Shown: one piece after another, positions 45,862 to 57,885 of the stretch
Position numbering within the stretch: the first letter of the stretch is position 1
How the letters are laid out: each line of letters opens with the position of its first letter
DNA from: Symbiodinium kawagutii
Lineage: Eukaryota; Sar; Dinophyceae; Suessiales; Symbiodiniaceae
Direction: 5' to 3'
DNA: 64,000 bases
Assembly: GCA_009767595.1 (NCBI GenBank)
Contig: VSDK01001740.1
Span: forward strand, 1,229,660 to 1,293,659
Notes under the pieces: model-generated
Database searches by the model: none
Told to the model about the DNA's origin: nothing
Seen by the model: only the letters and a program-made list of their open reading frames with translations
Program-made: the position numbers and the translations under genes

Positions 45862-48102
45862 GTCTGGGCCTATCCATGTACCCAACCATCCAAAACTTGG
45901 ACTCAAAGTGGGAGCAGCAACGCCCTTCCTGGTTGAAGCTTCCCTCTCCGACCTTGGCTCAGCACAGCGACATCCCAACCTGAAGGTAACCAGCCTCACT
46001 TGACAAATGCCGAGCCACCTACCTGCCCACCTACCGATCTACGCATCTCCGTATCATTCTGTATCTACCTATCTCTCTATCATCGCTATTTTCTCAATCT
46101 AGTAATCTGTCTATGGTTGTAAGATGTTGCAAGTATCAGGCAATCTATCTACTGCCAACTCTCCTATCTCTAGTTCATTCTATTTCTGCATAATGTCTGT
46201 CTGTCTGCCAATCCATCTATTCACGTATCCATCGACTAGCGTCTGTCTACTTACCTAACCTATCTGTCTGGTTATCTATATATCTTCATCGATCGATTTA
46301 CCTACCTTACTTGACGAGGCTGCATAACCAATTGTGCCTGCCACAGAACATGGATTCTAAGTCATCCAAGTGGTTAGCCACTCGAATAGCCCTGAGCTCC
46401 ACAGTTCTCACAACTTGTCACTCATCTTACCCCACAAAACCTGCAGTTTAGATGCAAACCTAACCCTGCCATGCCTTTGAAGACCTCTAAAAACCACCTC
46501 TTTGTCAGAGACTTCTGCCGATAGACCGAGCTCCCAAAAGAACTTACATTGTCAAAACCAAAAAAATGCTCACCACCGCCATCCAGGATGTGTAAAAGCA
46601 CCTCTTTTTCGTAAAATAATTCTAATTTCACCTTCAAAATGGCTGCATTCTTGCTTTGTCCGTACCTCGAAAGTTTCACTTTCAAGCTTCGTGGGAATAA
46701 TCCCACAATGATTTGTACAAATCCACATCACGAACCAAGGTGGTTACATGTCATGGTCATGTTTAGAATCCCAAGAGTCAAGTCTCACATGACCTGGACG
46801 CTTCATGGCTGAAACACTGAGTAGAACACGCGGCTGCAGGGTGAGCCTGGCAGTTGCCATGGAAAGGTGATCTGCATCATGGGATAAGCAAAACTTCCAA
46901 ACACTCAGCCCTTGGGTTGTTGGGTCTGGATTACCTCTAAGAAATACAATAATTAACTTATGACATCCTATAAGTTAACTAATACCTGTATGTGTTTATA
47001 GACTGTGGATTTCCTGCACAACACCAAGGCATCGCCGGAGTTATCACGACGCTTTTGTTGGCTCCGCGCTCAGCTTCATATGAATTTGTCAAGGTCAGAA
47101 ATGAGCACAAATGAATCAAAATGAATGAAGAATCAAAATGATTACATGATGCATGCTTCTAGATTTGTGGATCTCTCTGAGAGTCATCTGACTCCAGCCA
47201 GCAGCATGTAGCTTTATGTCTGAGCACTGGAAATGGTTCATGATGCAAAGACGTAAGTCCTCATCACTGATACAGTCGATGGTCTAAACCTACAGTAGCT
47301 GGATCAATGATTTTGCACCTGCACCATCCTGCACCTAGTTGCTACAAGCATAAGCTGGACAGGAAGGAGCTGAACATCCACAAACGGTCCCTTCAAAACA
47401 TATCAGCATCGCAGTGATGCCAATGGTTGCATTCTTCCGCTTCACTCACAGCCGATATCGTGGATATCGTGGATACCAGTCTTGCCATGCCTCCCAGCAT
47501 TGGTGCTGCCATTTGGATCCCTAAACCGATTGCAAGTTGGGCAAAGATGAGGAAACAGATCCTATTAACAGATCCTATTAAGCAAAGATGGAACCCATGG
47601 ATTCAGATTGCAAAGATGGAAGGTCGCAGTGATTCAAAGCTGCTCACAGCCCGTCACTTTCTGCCATCGTTCAGTGCACCACTTTACAATCGCTGGGAAC
47701 ATCAATGGTGGCAGGGGGGTGGGCTCAAGTCTCTCACTCGAAATCTCTCCTGAAAGCACCTTGAAACAGTCCACGTTGTGCATCTACGATACTCTCAAAT
47801 ACGATGAATCGGTTTGTTCATAGACAAGTTGACGATTTCCACTTCCAGTATGCGACCCCTGCAAACATGGAAAGAATCGTAGCTTTGTTCGCAGTTTCCT
47901 TTTCCAATCAACTCAGTGTTCCCTTCCAACATCTTCCAACCAACTCGTTGTGAATCCCTTGGATACAGTGCTGACTACGTCGGCTCCCTCGCTAACCTCC
48001 GATGGCGCCTGGGTCATCTTCGATCCGCTCGAGAAAGTCCTGGACGCTGAACAGCTGGAGGCACCGACCGAGTCAGAGAAACCGAATGAGAACTTCGGAT
48101 GA
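45862..48102 (+). CDS. plus-strand gene of unknown function, three 3' exons
   Basis: Exon 45862-45985 (AG|G to AAG|GT) reads SGPIHVPNHPKLGLKVGAAT, then PFLVEASLSDLGSAQRHPNL. It joins in phase 0 to 47002-47093, which reads TVDFLHNTKASPELSRRFCW, then LRAQLHMNLS, with GT in phase 2. This joins to 47895-48102: QLVVNPLDTVLTTSAPSLTS, then DGAWVIFDPLEKVLDAEQLE and an acidic end at TGA 48102. Phases agree at both junctions. The AT-rich sequence just after the stop (48120-48360) would suit a 3' flank. No domain recognised; the first exons are missing. It is the only convincing plus-strand gene, so the transcription direction probably switches between about 45.2 and 45.9 kb. Confidence 0.55.
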
Positions 48103-48119
48103 AGAAGAAATCTAATTCT

Positions 48120-48362
48120 CATTTTTAATAATCAATTAATCTTAATAGTTTTGACAGAATTGATATGATCTTAAATATTAATTATCTTAATCATTTAATA
48201 ATCTTCTTAATTATCTTGATAGCATAACCGATTAAAGTATTCAATTGATATTCTAATAAAAGAAGACTGAAATCCAATTGATCCGAAACATTACTCGAAA
48301 ATTGAAATTTTAAAATGCAATTAAGAACTATTTATAATAGAATACTTCAAATAATTGACAAA
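48120..48362. repeat. AT-rich TTAATNATCTTAAT tract
   Basis: About 240 bp of degenerate AATTAATCTTAAT units directly after the stop of the plus-strand gene. No coding sequence. Confidence 0.6.
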
Positions 48363-49644
48363 AGGCAATGAGATATAATGACAATGCTCATTGGAAGCCA
48401 TAGTTTCATCCTAAAAAGCAGCGCTGACAAGGAAAATCCTGAGTTCACAATTTGTGAACAGTGTTGCCACTCCGGACTGAGATTTTTTCCCATGATTGGA
48501 GGTCAACTGGTTCGATGTTGCGCCACCCAAGCACCTCAGTATGCCTTCGGACTTTGGGCAGTTCCATTGCTCGGTGTTCGAACCTGCCAGCATTCCCATG
48601 GCACCAAGGTCAGGTGCAACGGTGCTATGACTTTTCCAAGTCTCACGACTGGTGACCACTCAAGCCGAGCCTGCCGTAGTGACAAGCTGCTCCTTGGGCT
48701 GCTGATGACCTGAGGCACAGTCCAACCTCCATAGCTTTGAATTCTGAGGAACACTGCCGGTTTGGTCAAGATTGCACCAACTGCACCTCTTCACAGTCTT
48801 TGGAGGCTCAAAAGAAGATTGCAAGAGCCTCAAAGTACAGATATTTACGATCTTTAACTTCAATCAACAGGAAGAAAGTGACTTCCCCCCACTCCTGTGC
48901 CACGATTCGCTTCTGCAACATGATTTGTAGAACGGATTACAAAATCTTCCCGTGGGACGGTTTCCACCTATGGTGCTCAGTTTGGGTTCTCAGCGAGGCT
49001 TTTTTCGTTCTCGAATGAAGCTACGCATGCAATGCCTGCACCTTCGGTGGACAGGCCAGATGGAGAGGTGTGGCAACTGGTTGGATGCCTCGGAAGATCG
49101 TATGCTTAGTATAGCTCCATCATCTCAAGCATCTTGGGCTTCAGACTTTGATCTGTAAGCATCTTACTTTGATAGCTGCATGACCTTTTCAAATTGTACC
49201 AATCACAGCAATTGCACTAGCCATGCAGCTATCAACCCCGGCGCACACGAGCTCTTGGCCACTTAGCAAGCACCAGCATCGATGAACAGCTACCCAAGGC
49301 CAGGCCATCAAATGATCCCCCGAAATACTAAAAACCATTTAAAACCTAAATTAAACAAGAATAAAAGTTGAAAATAAAAGCACAACTCCAGAAACTCCGG
49401 TCTACCAACTTACCAGATCGTCTGGACGATTGATTGTGAACTTTCTGCAACCGGATCCAAATGATCCAGCATGCCGGGTATCTGACATTCATAAACAAAC
49501 CTATTTAGTGCTTACAAGGACGCAAATGCTTGAAAATCTGCGATGACTCAAAAGGATTGGTTGCCTTGGGCATCCTTCGGCACACAATAGAACACTAGAT
49601 GAACTAGGCTGATCCAGTTGCACACGCACTGCATTGAAACTTTG

Positions 49645-49737
49645 TCAATTGATGGCTCTTAGCAGTGCCAAAGACGGCTCTTTGGAGGCGTCGATCGTCT
49701 GAATTCCTGAATCAAAGCTGATCCACAGGGCAGTGTT
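49645..49737 (-). CDS. candidate terminal exon, unknown
   Basis: After CCGCAG|A the frame reads NTALWISFDSGIQTIDASKE and PSLALLRAIN, then TGA. Phase 0, 30 residues, no stop. Possibly follows the exon candidate at 50185-50042 on the same strand, but the link is not shown. Confidence 0.35.
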   Translation of the reverse strand, partial: NTALWISFDSGIQTIDASKEPSLALLRAIN

Positions 49738-50041
49738 CTGCGGCAACGTGCTCTATGGTGTAGGCTTCTTGATCGTGGCTTCCACAGCACACCTCGGATG
49801 TTCACCAAACACTTGATCCAAAGAGATCCAAAGAGATCACCATGATTCACAACGGATGCTCCAAAAACCAAAGTGTCTCTGGGAGGTTCAGTTCACACAG
49901 TCTGGGAGGTTCAGTGGTGCCAGAACCTGTACCGTTCTACCGTTCAAAAAGCTGAAGAATCCAAAGATCTGATGATTACCGAAGGAATGTGGTCCACAAT
50001 GGTTCAAATATTGGAAGATGCAAAGGCTCTCTGCAATCTGA

Positions 50042-50185
50042 CTAAGGGATGAACAAAAGTGTTGAACTATAGCAGGATTGGCACAACAGACTTGTCATCT
50101 TGTACTTTCTGCAAACTTCAAGCAGTTCACAGCTGTCCCCGGGTGTCGCACCGGAGCGGAGAATCTGGAAGTCTCCCTGTGGTCC
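50042..50185 (-). CDS. candidate exon, unknown
   Basis: After GCCAG|G the minus frame reads GPQGDFQILRSGATPGDSCE, then LLEVCRKYKMTSLLCQ and ends with TAG 47 codons in. Immediately upstream the same frame is open too (QILVQPLLGQPTWADMVP) but separated by a TGA, which could be a readthrough error, a pseudogene stop or simply intron. No family recognised. Confidence 0.35.
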   Translation of the reverse strand, partial: GPQGDFQILRSGATPGDSCELLEVCRKYKMTSLLCQSCYSSTLLFIP

Positions 50186-50542
50186 CTGGCATTCAAAAAA
50201 TCATCTGGGCACCATGTCCGCCCATGTTGGCTGTCCCAGCAAAGGTTGCACCAATATCTGGTAGTTTCCCTTCCCTGTGTAGCCGCAGCTGTTGAATTCA
50301 AACGTTCTGAGAGCTGAATGACTTGAGATTAGTTTGAAAAGCAGTGGCTTTCTATTGCCGCTGGTGACAGTCACTGAGAGCCACTAGAGAGCTATTAGCA
50401 TATAGTTCTACAGGAGTTATAATCTGATGGCATGTATGCGTATATATATATATATACACATATATATACAGTTAGTATATATATTTAGTCTCCCTATCAC
50501 GATGCAGTTGGCCAGGGCAATACGCTAGTGAACTGTCGCACA

Positions 50543-51085
50543 TCAAAGCATGACATCAGATTCTGAAGGGTTCACCAACAACTGATAAATTGTTGTACTG
50601 TACCCACCACCGGGTGCGATGAAGGCAACAACAAGCGCATGTTGTTCAGTAATGCTTGTGATTGCTTTGCCGAGTACAGGAGGGACAAACAAAAAACCTT
50701 TTTTGCTGCAAATCGACACCGGCTGCTCATCAGTGCTGGACCAGTTGCGGAGAATTGTCAGTCCACTTGTTGATTTTGCCCTTGTCACACGCTGATCGAA
50801 TTTCTTTCGAGGAAAATCTCTGTACATGGAAATGTATGCTGTATGTTTCTCTCTTCCACAGTGATGTGTGTTCGGGTCGCCTTCCTGGTTCATTGCATAG
50901 ACCCATGGAGCTTTGCGCAAGATGTTCCATGGATTTCCCCATGGATTTCCATGGTTGTATAGCATCCTTTGGCATCTCTTCCAGTCCTTGCACGGTGTCA
51001 TTAAATCCACCGCCCTATTACATCCTATTTTGTTACATTGCCCTATAAAAGTTGCAAGTGTAGCACACACAAAGTTGAGATACAT
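50543..51085 (-). CDS. intronless ORF of 180 codons, unknown
   Basis: An ATG-started frame ends at TAA/TGA near 50543. Residues 1-20 are moderately hydrophobic (YLNFVCATLATFIG), then come Cys- and Trp-rich stretches (NPWGNPWNILRKAPW), a basic middle (RDFPRKKFDQRVTRAKS) and a hydrophobic C-terminal third (VPPVLGKAITSITEQHALVV). The length and the lack of stops argue for coding, although the opposite strand is partly open. No family recognised. It could be a short secreted or membrane protein. Confidence 0.45.
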   Translation of the reverse strand: MYLNFVCATLATFIGQCNKIGCNRAVDLMTPCKDWKRCQRMLYNHGNPWGNPWNILRKAPWVYAMNQEGDPNTHHCGREKHTAYISMYRDFPRKKFDQRVTRAKSTSGLTILRNWSSTDEQPVSICSKKGFLFVPPVLGKAITSITEQHALVVAFIAPGGGYSTTIYQLLVNPSESDVML

Positions 51086-51259
51086 TGTATCAAACGACGC
51101 CACGCCCCATCAAACGGCATAGCATTGCATTACACAACATTGCACCGCTTCATAGCAGCCTACATGATGCTATGCATATGCTGGGAATTGTATCCCCTTT
51201 TGAGGAGAAGTCCTTCTAGTATCAATCCAAAAAACATGAAGAAAGAATGTGAAGGAAAA

Positions 51260-51385
51260 AAAGATGAAGAAAAGAAAGGATGTTAAGGAATCCACTTAAG
51301 GATGTTAAGATAAGGATCTTGAGATAAGGAATCCATTTTGGAATCTGAGGAGAGGAATCCAGGATGCTGAGGCGCCTCGGGGAGC
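51260..51385. repeat. degenerate AAGGATGTTAAGGAATCC repeats
   Basis: Imperfect units of GGATGTTAAGGAATCCA and AAGGATCTTGAGATAAGGAA with drifting length. Confidence 0.6.
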
Positions 51386-51630
51386 GAAGCCCACTGACCA
51401 GCTCCTGCGCAGAAGATTTCTGTTGAGTTCACCTATTGAGTTCACAGAAGAGTTCACCTATTGAGTTCTCCTGGGCGAATGCAACTGATGAGAATCCAAT
51501 CCTTTGAATTCAGAAACTCTGAAACTGCTTGATGACGTTTCGATTATTGAAAACATCTCAAACGTAACAGATAGGTCCAAATAGTCCGTTCCGTTAATAT
51601 TGTCGAACGACAGGATATTTTCAGTGGCTA

Positions 51631-52660
51631 GTGATCAATCCTCGGTTTATGATGACAAAATGGAATCACGACATCAGGGACTTGTTTGAAAATACCGATC
51701 ACCAGTTGTCAACAGGAGTGATACCAAATTATGATGAAACGCATGCTACGGCATGTTGCTTCGCGCTTGTGGGTCACTATTTCACGGAAAGGAGCGATAA
51801 AACCTGTGATGCGCTACTGCAAATCGTTGATATTTCCGTCATGGGGACCCAATTGGCTGAACGCACAAGGACACTGGTATCAGGTCTTCGCTTCAAGCCC
51901 GACATTTGTCAGATCATCCCCTAAGTTTGGCGAAAAAAATTGTATCTGGAGCCATGATAGCATCGATCAGTACCATAGACTTGGATCTTGGTAACGTGGA
52001 AGCCTCCGGAAACCTCCCAGGTGCCGAAAGGCCTTGGCGAATTGTGTTTTCAGGTGGTCAGCCGCGGCCTTGGCCACAGATTTTGGAGTGCGTTGACTGC
52101 GACATCATCCAGTACCTCTATCATCCTCTATCTACTTCTTTCACCGGTCTCTTACATCCTTTTTACGTCTTTTCACTCCATGTACTGCAAGAGTAAAGTC
52201 TAGAACTTTCGAACCATTCAGAGGTCGAGTCTGAATTGCAGTACATTGCGAAGCAAACGAACGTATTTTTTCAAGCTCACTTTCTCAGTATTCTAACGTG
52301 ACTCTAGACCCCGTATTCCACCCATTTCCACCTCCTTGGTGAAATCTACCGTGCTTCTTCGTTTGGCTATGCTGACTCCACACAGCTCCAGGACAGAGCT
52401 GTACTCGATAGACATGCACTTTGTCATCTCGAGGCATAAATGGTTGTGCCTAAAATGCTATGTCGACATGCTGGCTGCTCAATCAACTCTAAGCTGGTGG
52501 CTACATCCAGAAGTCCTTGAGATTGCAATCTGTCCACCTGGAAAAAGCACGCCAAACATCAGCACAAACTGCTCTTTTCGACCCATCCCGTGCCGTGCAA
52601 ATATTGCTTCTGACCTGCTGATATTTTTGGCATGGAACACCCAGATTTGTGCGTAGTACG
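51631..52660 (+). other. ambiguous coding-like region
   Basis: Overlapping plus frames at 51631-51924, 51731-51994, 51906-52196 and 52336-52656 are all protein-like (for example SLIFPSWGPNWLNAQGHW), and a minus frame at 52640-52530 reads SEAIFARHGMGRKEQFVLMF and reaches an AG|GT. No consistent gene model could be built. Confidence 0.25.
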
Positions 52661-52845
52661 GCAAGTCAGCACCGACTCCGGGGATTTCATATGAACATTG
52701 TGATTATGCTTTCAAAGGAATCGATGTTCATATACAAATATATACTAATCACAATCAGTCTTGTTCCCCCCCATGAACGTCCGGTTGCTTCCAATGACGG
52801 ATGCACAAGTCTTCCCCACCCAAGGAGGCTCCCATGACTCCAAGC

Positions 52846-52905
52846 CTTGCTTTCCAAAGTTTGAAGTTTCGACATCAACTCGGTCAACAATGGTTGGGTA
52901 GCAGC
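52846..52905 (-). CDS. candidate 20-codon exon, unknown
   Basis: Bounded by GAG|G and AAG|GC (GC donor), phase 0 at both ends, encoding AATQPLLTELMSKLQTLESK, a leucine-rich helix. Same size and boundary style as the short exons of the BCS1-like gene, hence listed. No family. Confidence 0.35.
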
Positions 52906-53420
52906 CTCAGTGCGCGAGAAATCTGATTCTGGAACCTCTTAAAACAGATTAAGTAATCTTATGAAATGATCAATCCTGATCAAATGCATAATTTCAAATG
53001 TATTTAAGTCTGTGACAACCTGTTGGTAGGGGATGCTTTTTGTGCTGGAAGTACCGATGCACCCATCAGATTTCAACTATGAAGCGGTAGCTAGCCTCTT
53101 GCCAGAAAAGTGCCTAGTGGCAGCCATGGCATATGATATGTCGACTCTGTTGCATCCTACTGTATAGAATTTGAGGGACGCAATATGATGCTTTCTTGAT
53201 GTACATACTTGATGCTTTCATATGCTCTCTTTGCTGTACACAATAGGAACACTTCGCGGCAGGAGGGGCACCTTGGACCTGTGATTCCTCGACTTTCAAC
53301 TCCCACACGGCTCACTGTGTTGCTGCAAGCTTCTCAATTCGATGTCCCGGCCGTCACTTGTGAAACATGGAAAGGGCTGATGTTCAGAGAAACTCAGTGG
53401 ATCCAACATGCGCTTCCCAC

Positions 53421-53500
53421 GTGAAGCCTTGTGGTGCAGCCTTGTGGTGCAGCCTTGTGGTGAAGCCTTGTGGTGAAGCCTTGTGGTGAAGTCGTGTGAA
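53421..53500. repeat. GTGMAGCCTTGTG minisatellite, 6 copies
   Basis: Six 13-bp units; the last is diverged (GTGAAGTCGTGTG). Confidence 0.95.
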
Positions 53501-54062
53501 GCTCATGAAAGTCTTCGAATGTCTGCAGTCAAGGTACGTTGAAAGCTGGTACGCAGGCAGTGGCCACTTCTTTGGGGTCAAAGTCCTAAAAGGCAGCTGG
53601 CTACCTTCAGCCCCCGACACTCAGCTAGCACTGCAAGACATGTTACAAGCAGTGTTGAAAAAAAGGGAAAACAGCTGCAACTGCACTGGTATCATAAGAA
53701 AAAATCAGAAAGGAAACAAACTTGACTTGCGATGTTTGTTTCTGGTTTGGGGAATTGAATGAAATGCGGCCATGTTTGAATTGAAACAAGCGGTCCACGT
53801 CCTCAAAGCGAAATGTTCAAAAGTCTCTGAGTGAAACCCCTTGTGTCAGTGAAAAGTCGGAACCTGCACGATTCATTGCTTGGATAGAATAATGTGCCAA
53901 GTGTGGTTTCTTCTCATGGGAAGTTTCAGATTACTATCATCAAAACCAGCATCACAAGGTCTGGGCTTGCCAACTCGGAATCCATCTGAAGTTCAAAGTT
54001 CATAGTTATAGGATGTTATAGGATCTATACAGGAACTGCTTAGCGGAGAAACTGAGGTGTGC

Positions 54063-54179
54063 CTTGAAAATAGCATCAAGCCATCCAAAGCCCTCAAAAA
54101 GCCCTTGAGTCCTGAGAAGCTCCAAACACTGAGACGTCCTGGCCGGATCCATCTCCCCCAACAAACTCATTTGGAATCG
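54063..54179 (-). CDS. candidate exon, unknown
   Basis: From CTCAG|C to AAG|GC (GC donor) the frame encodes 39 residues: RFQMSLLGEMDPARTSQCLE and LLRTQGLFEGFGWLDAIF. Phase 0 at both ends. A second minus frame upstream (54400-54190, TLEVDSKESSVENQFPKNDL) may be the preceding exon. No family recognised. Confidence 0.38.
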
Positions 54180-55095
54180 CTGAGTGATGAGTGAGGTACT
54201 TCTCGATAGCATGTTTGCCCATTTCTTTTTGGATTACCAAACATGTTTCAAGGGGTCTTAAGTCGTTTTTGGGGAATTGATTTTCAACGCTGCTTTCCTT
54301 GGAGTCAACTTCGAGTGTTGCTGCTTGCCCAAAACGAGAAGTTCCCAAAACAGCCCATGCCCTGACGTTTGTTTCTCCAAAACTTAAGCACGGAATACTT
54401 TTCCATATTGAAACGCGGAACTGCTTAGCAACTCGCAAAAAACATGAAAAAAACTCAAGCATCGTCAAGGCTGTGCTTTTGAAAGAGTTTGGTACACGCA
54501 GCTCTGGCTACATACACTGGTGTCTTTGCAGCCTAGTTGATTGTTGTTAGTTGAGTTGCACTGGTTGCTGGAATGGCACTGCTAGATTTGTCCAGCTGTA
54601 ATCGTGCCTCATTTGTTTGCAAAATGTTGAAAACACGCTGATGCGGAGGCCAAGTTGTTGTGTGCCCCTGTTGTGGCAAAATGTGTATATACATATATCG
54701 ACATATGCAGCAATATATGTTGATGCATGGGAAATTATCATGTGCATATTGCATTTGAGCATACTGCATATGAACATATCGCGTATGAGCATATACTTAG
54801 TATATACCGATTATATACTGATTATATACTTATAAACACTTGCATAATTTTGTACATCACATGGTGACAGAGAGAGACATACACTCTCCATCAGCGGTCT
54901 CCTGCATCCCTTCCAGCACTCGCTGTGTGGCCTCAGCAAGGTCACCCTACGGCCTCACCATGGGTCACTTTACATGCCAAATGAACAACACAATCCTTGG
55001 AGCTTCGGCTATGTTGGGCCGACTGCACCGATACGATCTAATATGAATAGCGGACAAAAATATCTTCTTGGGTGACCATCACTTAGGGAGGACTA

Positions 55096-55133
55096 GCTTT
55101 TGGGTAGGACCTACTCGCTTTTGCGGGGGGTTG
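55096..55133 (+). repeat. dispersed 32-bp repeat, copy 1
   Basis: GCTTTTGGGTAGGACCTACT followed by CGCTTTTGCGGGGGG recurs at 55408-55444 with two or three changes, about 310 bp apart. Confidence 0.8.
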
Positions 55134-55407
55134 TACTTGAACACAATTGATGCTTTGGATCTCAATTAATTGGTCATTGGGAGCCAATCAAAAACATAAA
55201 TGTAGCAAGCATTAGCAAGCTGTACTTTCATAGGTTGGACTATGAACGGTTGTCCGTAGGCGTTATAGTGTTGAACTGGGATCTGCCTGTCTGGGCTCCG
55301 AATGTGACTGGACTCGCTTTGGACTCGCTACCGGGTACCCTTTAGTTTCCAGGAATTGGCCCTATGAAAGCATCAGGATGGATCATGTATGATGGATGAT
55401 GGGAACT

Positions 55408-55444
55408 CGCTTTTGGGCAGGACCTACTCGCTTTTGGGGGTGTT
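55408..55444 (+). repeat. dispersed 32-bp repeat, copy 2
   Basis: CGCTTTTGGGCAGGACCTAC then TCGCTTTTGGGGG; partner of 55096-55133. Confidence 0.8.
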
Positions 55445-55880
55445 CAATACTTCTCTAAAACCAATGATTGCACGAATACAAAACGAATGATCCGTATTTG
55501 GTCGGATGATAGAAACATGTAGTGGCATTGATCCCACTCTCCACCCATCAACTATCTGAGAGAGACTATTGCATACAGCATTGTATGTATACACATGCTA
55601 CATGCACCATCACCAATCAATTCTTGATGACATAAGGGGGATTAAAGCAACTGACTACTTGGGCAATTCCCTCCAAAAAGCAAAAAGAAGGATCAGTTGG
55701 GAGTGTAAGTAAGCACATTTTGCTGACCCCACTTGGTGACACCCTGTGGTACTGTGACAGTGGTGCAGCGTATCATCCTATCCGCGGCTTGGTGTCGAGT
55801 AAGCTCCAGACCTTCTGACGTTTGTCCTGGAGGGCAAGATCTGCTCCACATCGATCCAAATCGAAACATTGGAGGAATGG

Positions 55881-55942
55881 ATCAACGGAGATGAACGGAG
55901 ATGAACGGAGATGAACGGAGATGAACGGAGATGAACGGAGAT
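55881..55942. repeat. ATGAACGGAG minisatellite, 6 copies
   Basis: Six 10-bp units, the first ATCAACGGAG. Confidence 0.95.
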
Positions 55943-56573
55943 TCGGAATGGATCCTGTTTTCATCCTCTTCTGCATCAGCTCCCTTCAAACAATGCCTCA
56001 CGGCAGCGAAAAATCCCCGGTTTGTTCACCCGGAAAGTACCTTTCACCAAAGTGATGCGCTTATGATATCGCCGTTCAAAATAGGGAGTGCTTTTCAACG
56101 GCGATGGGATAAGGATACGGGGCCGAAAGCTTTCTTCCAGTACCAACCATCCACTTCAATGGAGCCTTTAAGTCTTTCTATGTAATTTTCGAATGTTTTG
56201 TTTTTCGCTCTATTTCCTTCTGTGGAGTCCTTCTACTGCTTCGCTCTCGAACTATAGCTGCATCACAGATCTACGGTCTCCTCTTGGAACAAGGTCCGCA
56301 TCAAATACCGAGCCTCGCTGCCCAAGTCCAACAGTACTCACTATCCACATCTATCCATATCTATGTGGATTTAAATTCCACATCTACTCTTCAACGAATT
56401 TGCCAACGTACCACACTCTGAAACTACTTGCGGAATGGCAACATGAGAGAACAGTGCCCCGGTCATTGAGATTCCAACTTGCTCGTACTTCATTTGAGGG
56501 AAAGCCTCAGCTGCAGCGGGGTAGTTTGACTATGTTTGACTATGTTTGACTGCTGTAAACTACGGTAAATGTT

Positions 56574-56846
56574 TCACATGGCTCCCAAAATGAGAAGCAC
56601 CGCTTTGAAGGTAAAGTGAACCCTGCACAGTGCTCTGCTCGCTCTCCGAAGCTTCTGGGACTCCAACAGCCTGAAGAGATGCGACAGTTACCACCTGGCA
56701 ACGATTGGAACTTACCGCGGAGAGAACTTCGAAAGAAAATCTCCCCAAGTGCCCCCAGAAATTTCCTCAGGAGAAAATGTGCTTAGAACATTCAATGGAA
56801 CTGCTGACATGGCCAGAACTTGCAACGAATTGCTGCCATTTCGGCA
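56574..56846 (-). CDS. two candidate exons, 3' end of an unknown gene
   Basis: Exon 56846-56716 reads NSLQVLAMSAVPLNVLSTFS, then PEEISGGTWGDFLSKFSP and ends at a consensus GTAAGT donor (CCGCG|GTAAGT, phase 2). A pyrimidine-rich AG|G at 56672-56671 joins in phase to 56670-56574: LLESQKLRRASRALCRVHFT, then FKAVLLILGAM and TGA. The implied intron is only 45 nt, shorter than usual, so this join needs transcript evidence. No family recognised. Confidence 0.4.
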
Positions 56847-57539
56847 CTTCGAGGTCAACAGCCATGCTTCAGCCATGCTCTCCCCATCCCGGGCTCTGGG
56901 CCGGCCCCGGGCACCCCCTGGCAGCCCCTGGCAGCCCCTGGCAGCGCACCTTCCCTGGATGGCACTCGTTGTTTAACAAATCCCGTGCCAATGTTCTCAG
57001 CGTGATGAAGCCCCGAGTCTCCTGGAGAGCTGACAACAACAAACCCCTGGAAATCAGAACTGGATTTCATGTATCATTACTCATGAAATTTCATCTTCAT
57101 GTCTATTGATCTAGAAAAGAAAAACTACTTTAAAAATACGACATCCTTTCATCCTTTCCACAGCTGCAAGGTGGATGTCATGCCTGTCCTTCCAACGTCG
57201 AATGTACCGCCAGGTCCTGAGCTGAGCCAGGTTGGATCATCCAGGTGATCACTGTAGCGATGGCTGTGCTCAGCTGTGGCTCCAAAGGATGGACCCCCAC
57301 AGGCCATGTAACGTCAACGTCCTCATCACATCTTGGGTTCGCTGTTCAAGAATCCATGGGAATCATCTTTACAGGGCCATGAATTGGGTACTTTTCCAAC
57401 TCAGAAATGTAGGACAGCCGCCGATGTTGAGGACAGAATCAGGATCTGAATCGCCCTTTGAAGCTCTCAAAGCTCACTGCTAGACTCCTGCCCAGCGAAC
57501 CGTGGCCTGGTCCCTTAAATTTACGACTGAATTCTAAAG

Positions 57540-57885
57540 CTCTACTCTTGCTGTAAGTGTTTTCATTTCAGTCATAGTGCTTCCCCACACCCCACAAGAA
57601 TGCTGGATTGCGTTTCTCACATTCTCATGGAGAAAAGCCATCATCGTTCCGTCCACAAGGTCTCTGCTGAGGGCACCAGTTGCATCCAAAGGACTGTGTA
57701 ACGATGGTTGGAGCATCCGCTCTCTTCCCAAGAACCTCCACGTGCATCATGTCTGCTAAACAAGCATCAGTCCCATGCATAGAAACATCCAAAGGCACAT
57801 CAAATGCTATCACATGGCCGAAAGAATGAAGCCATGACAAAGCACTTTCCGGGCACATCAAAGCATCAGGGCCTGTGCAGCTGCC
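57540..57885 (-). CDS. coding-like region with a frame change, unknown
   Basis: One minus frame reads CPESALSWLHSFGHVIAFDV, then PLDVSMHGTDACLADMMHVE; a second frame takes over near 57720: MLQPSLHSPLDATGALSRDL, then VDGTMMAFLHENVRNAIQHS. No intron of workable size separates them, so this may be a frameshifted pseudogene or two unrelated frames. Confidence 0.28.
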
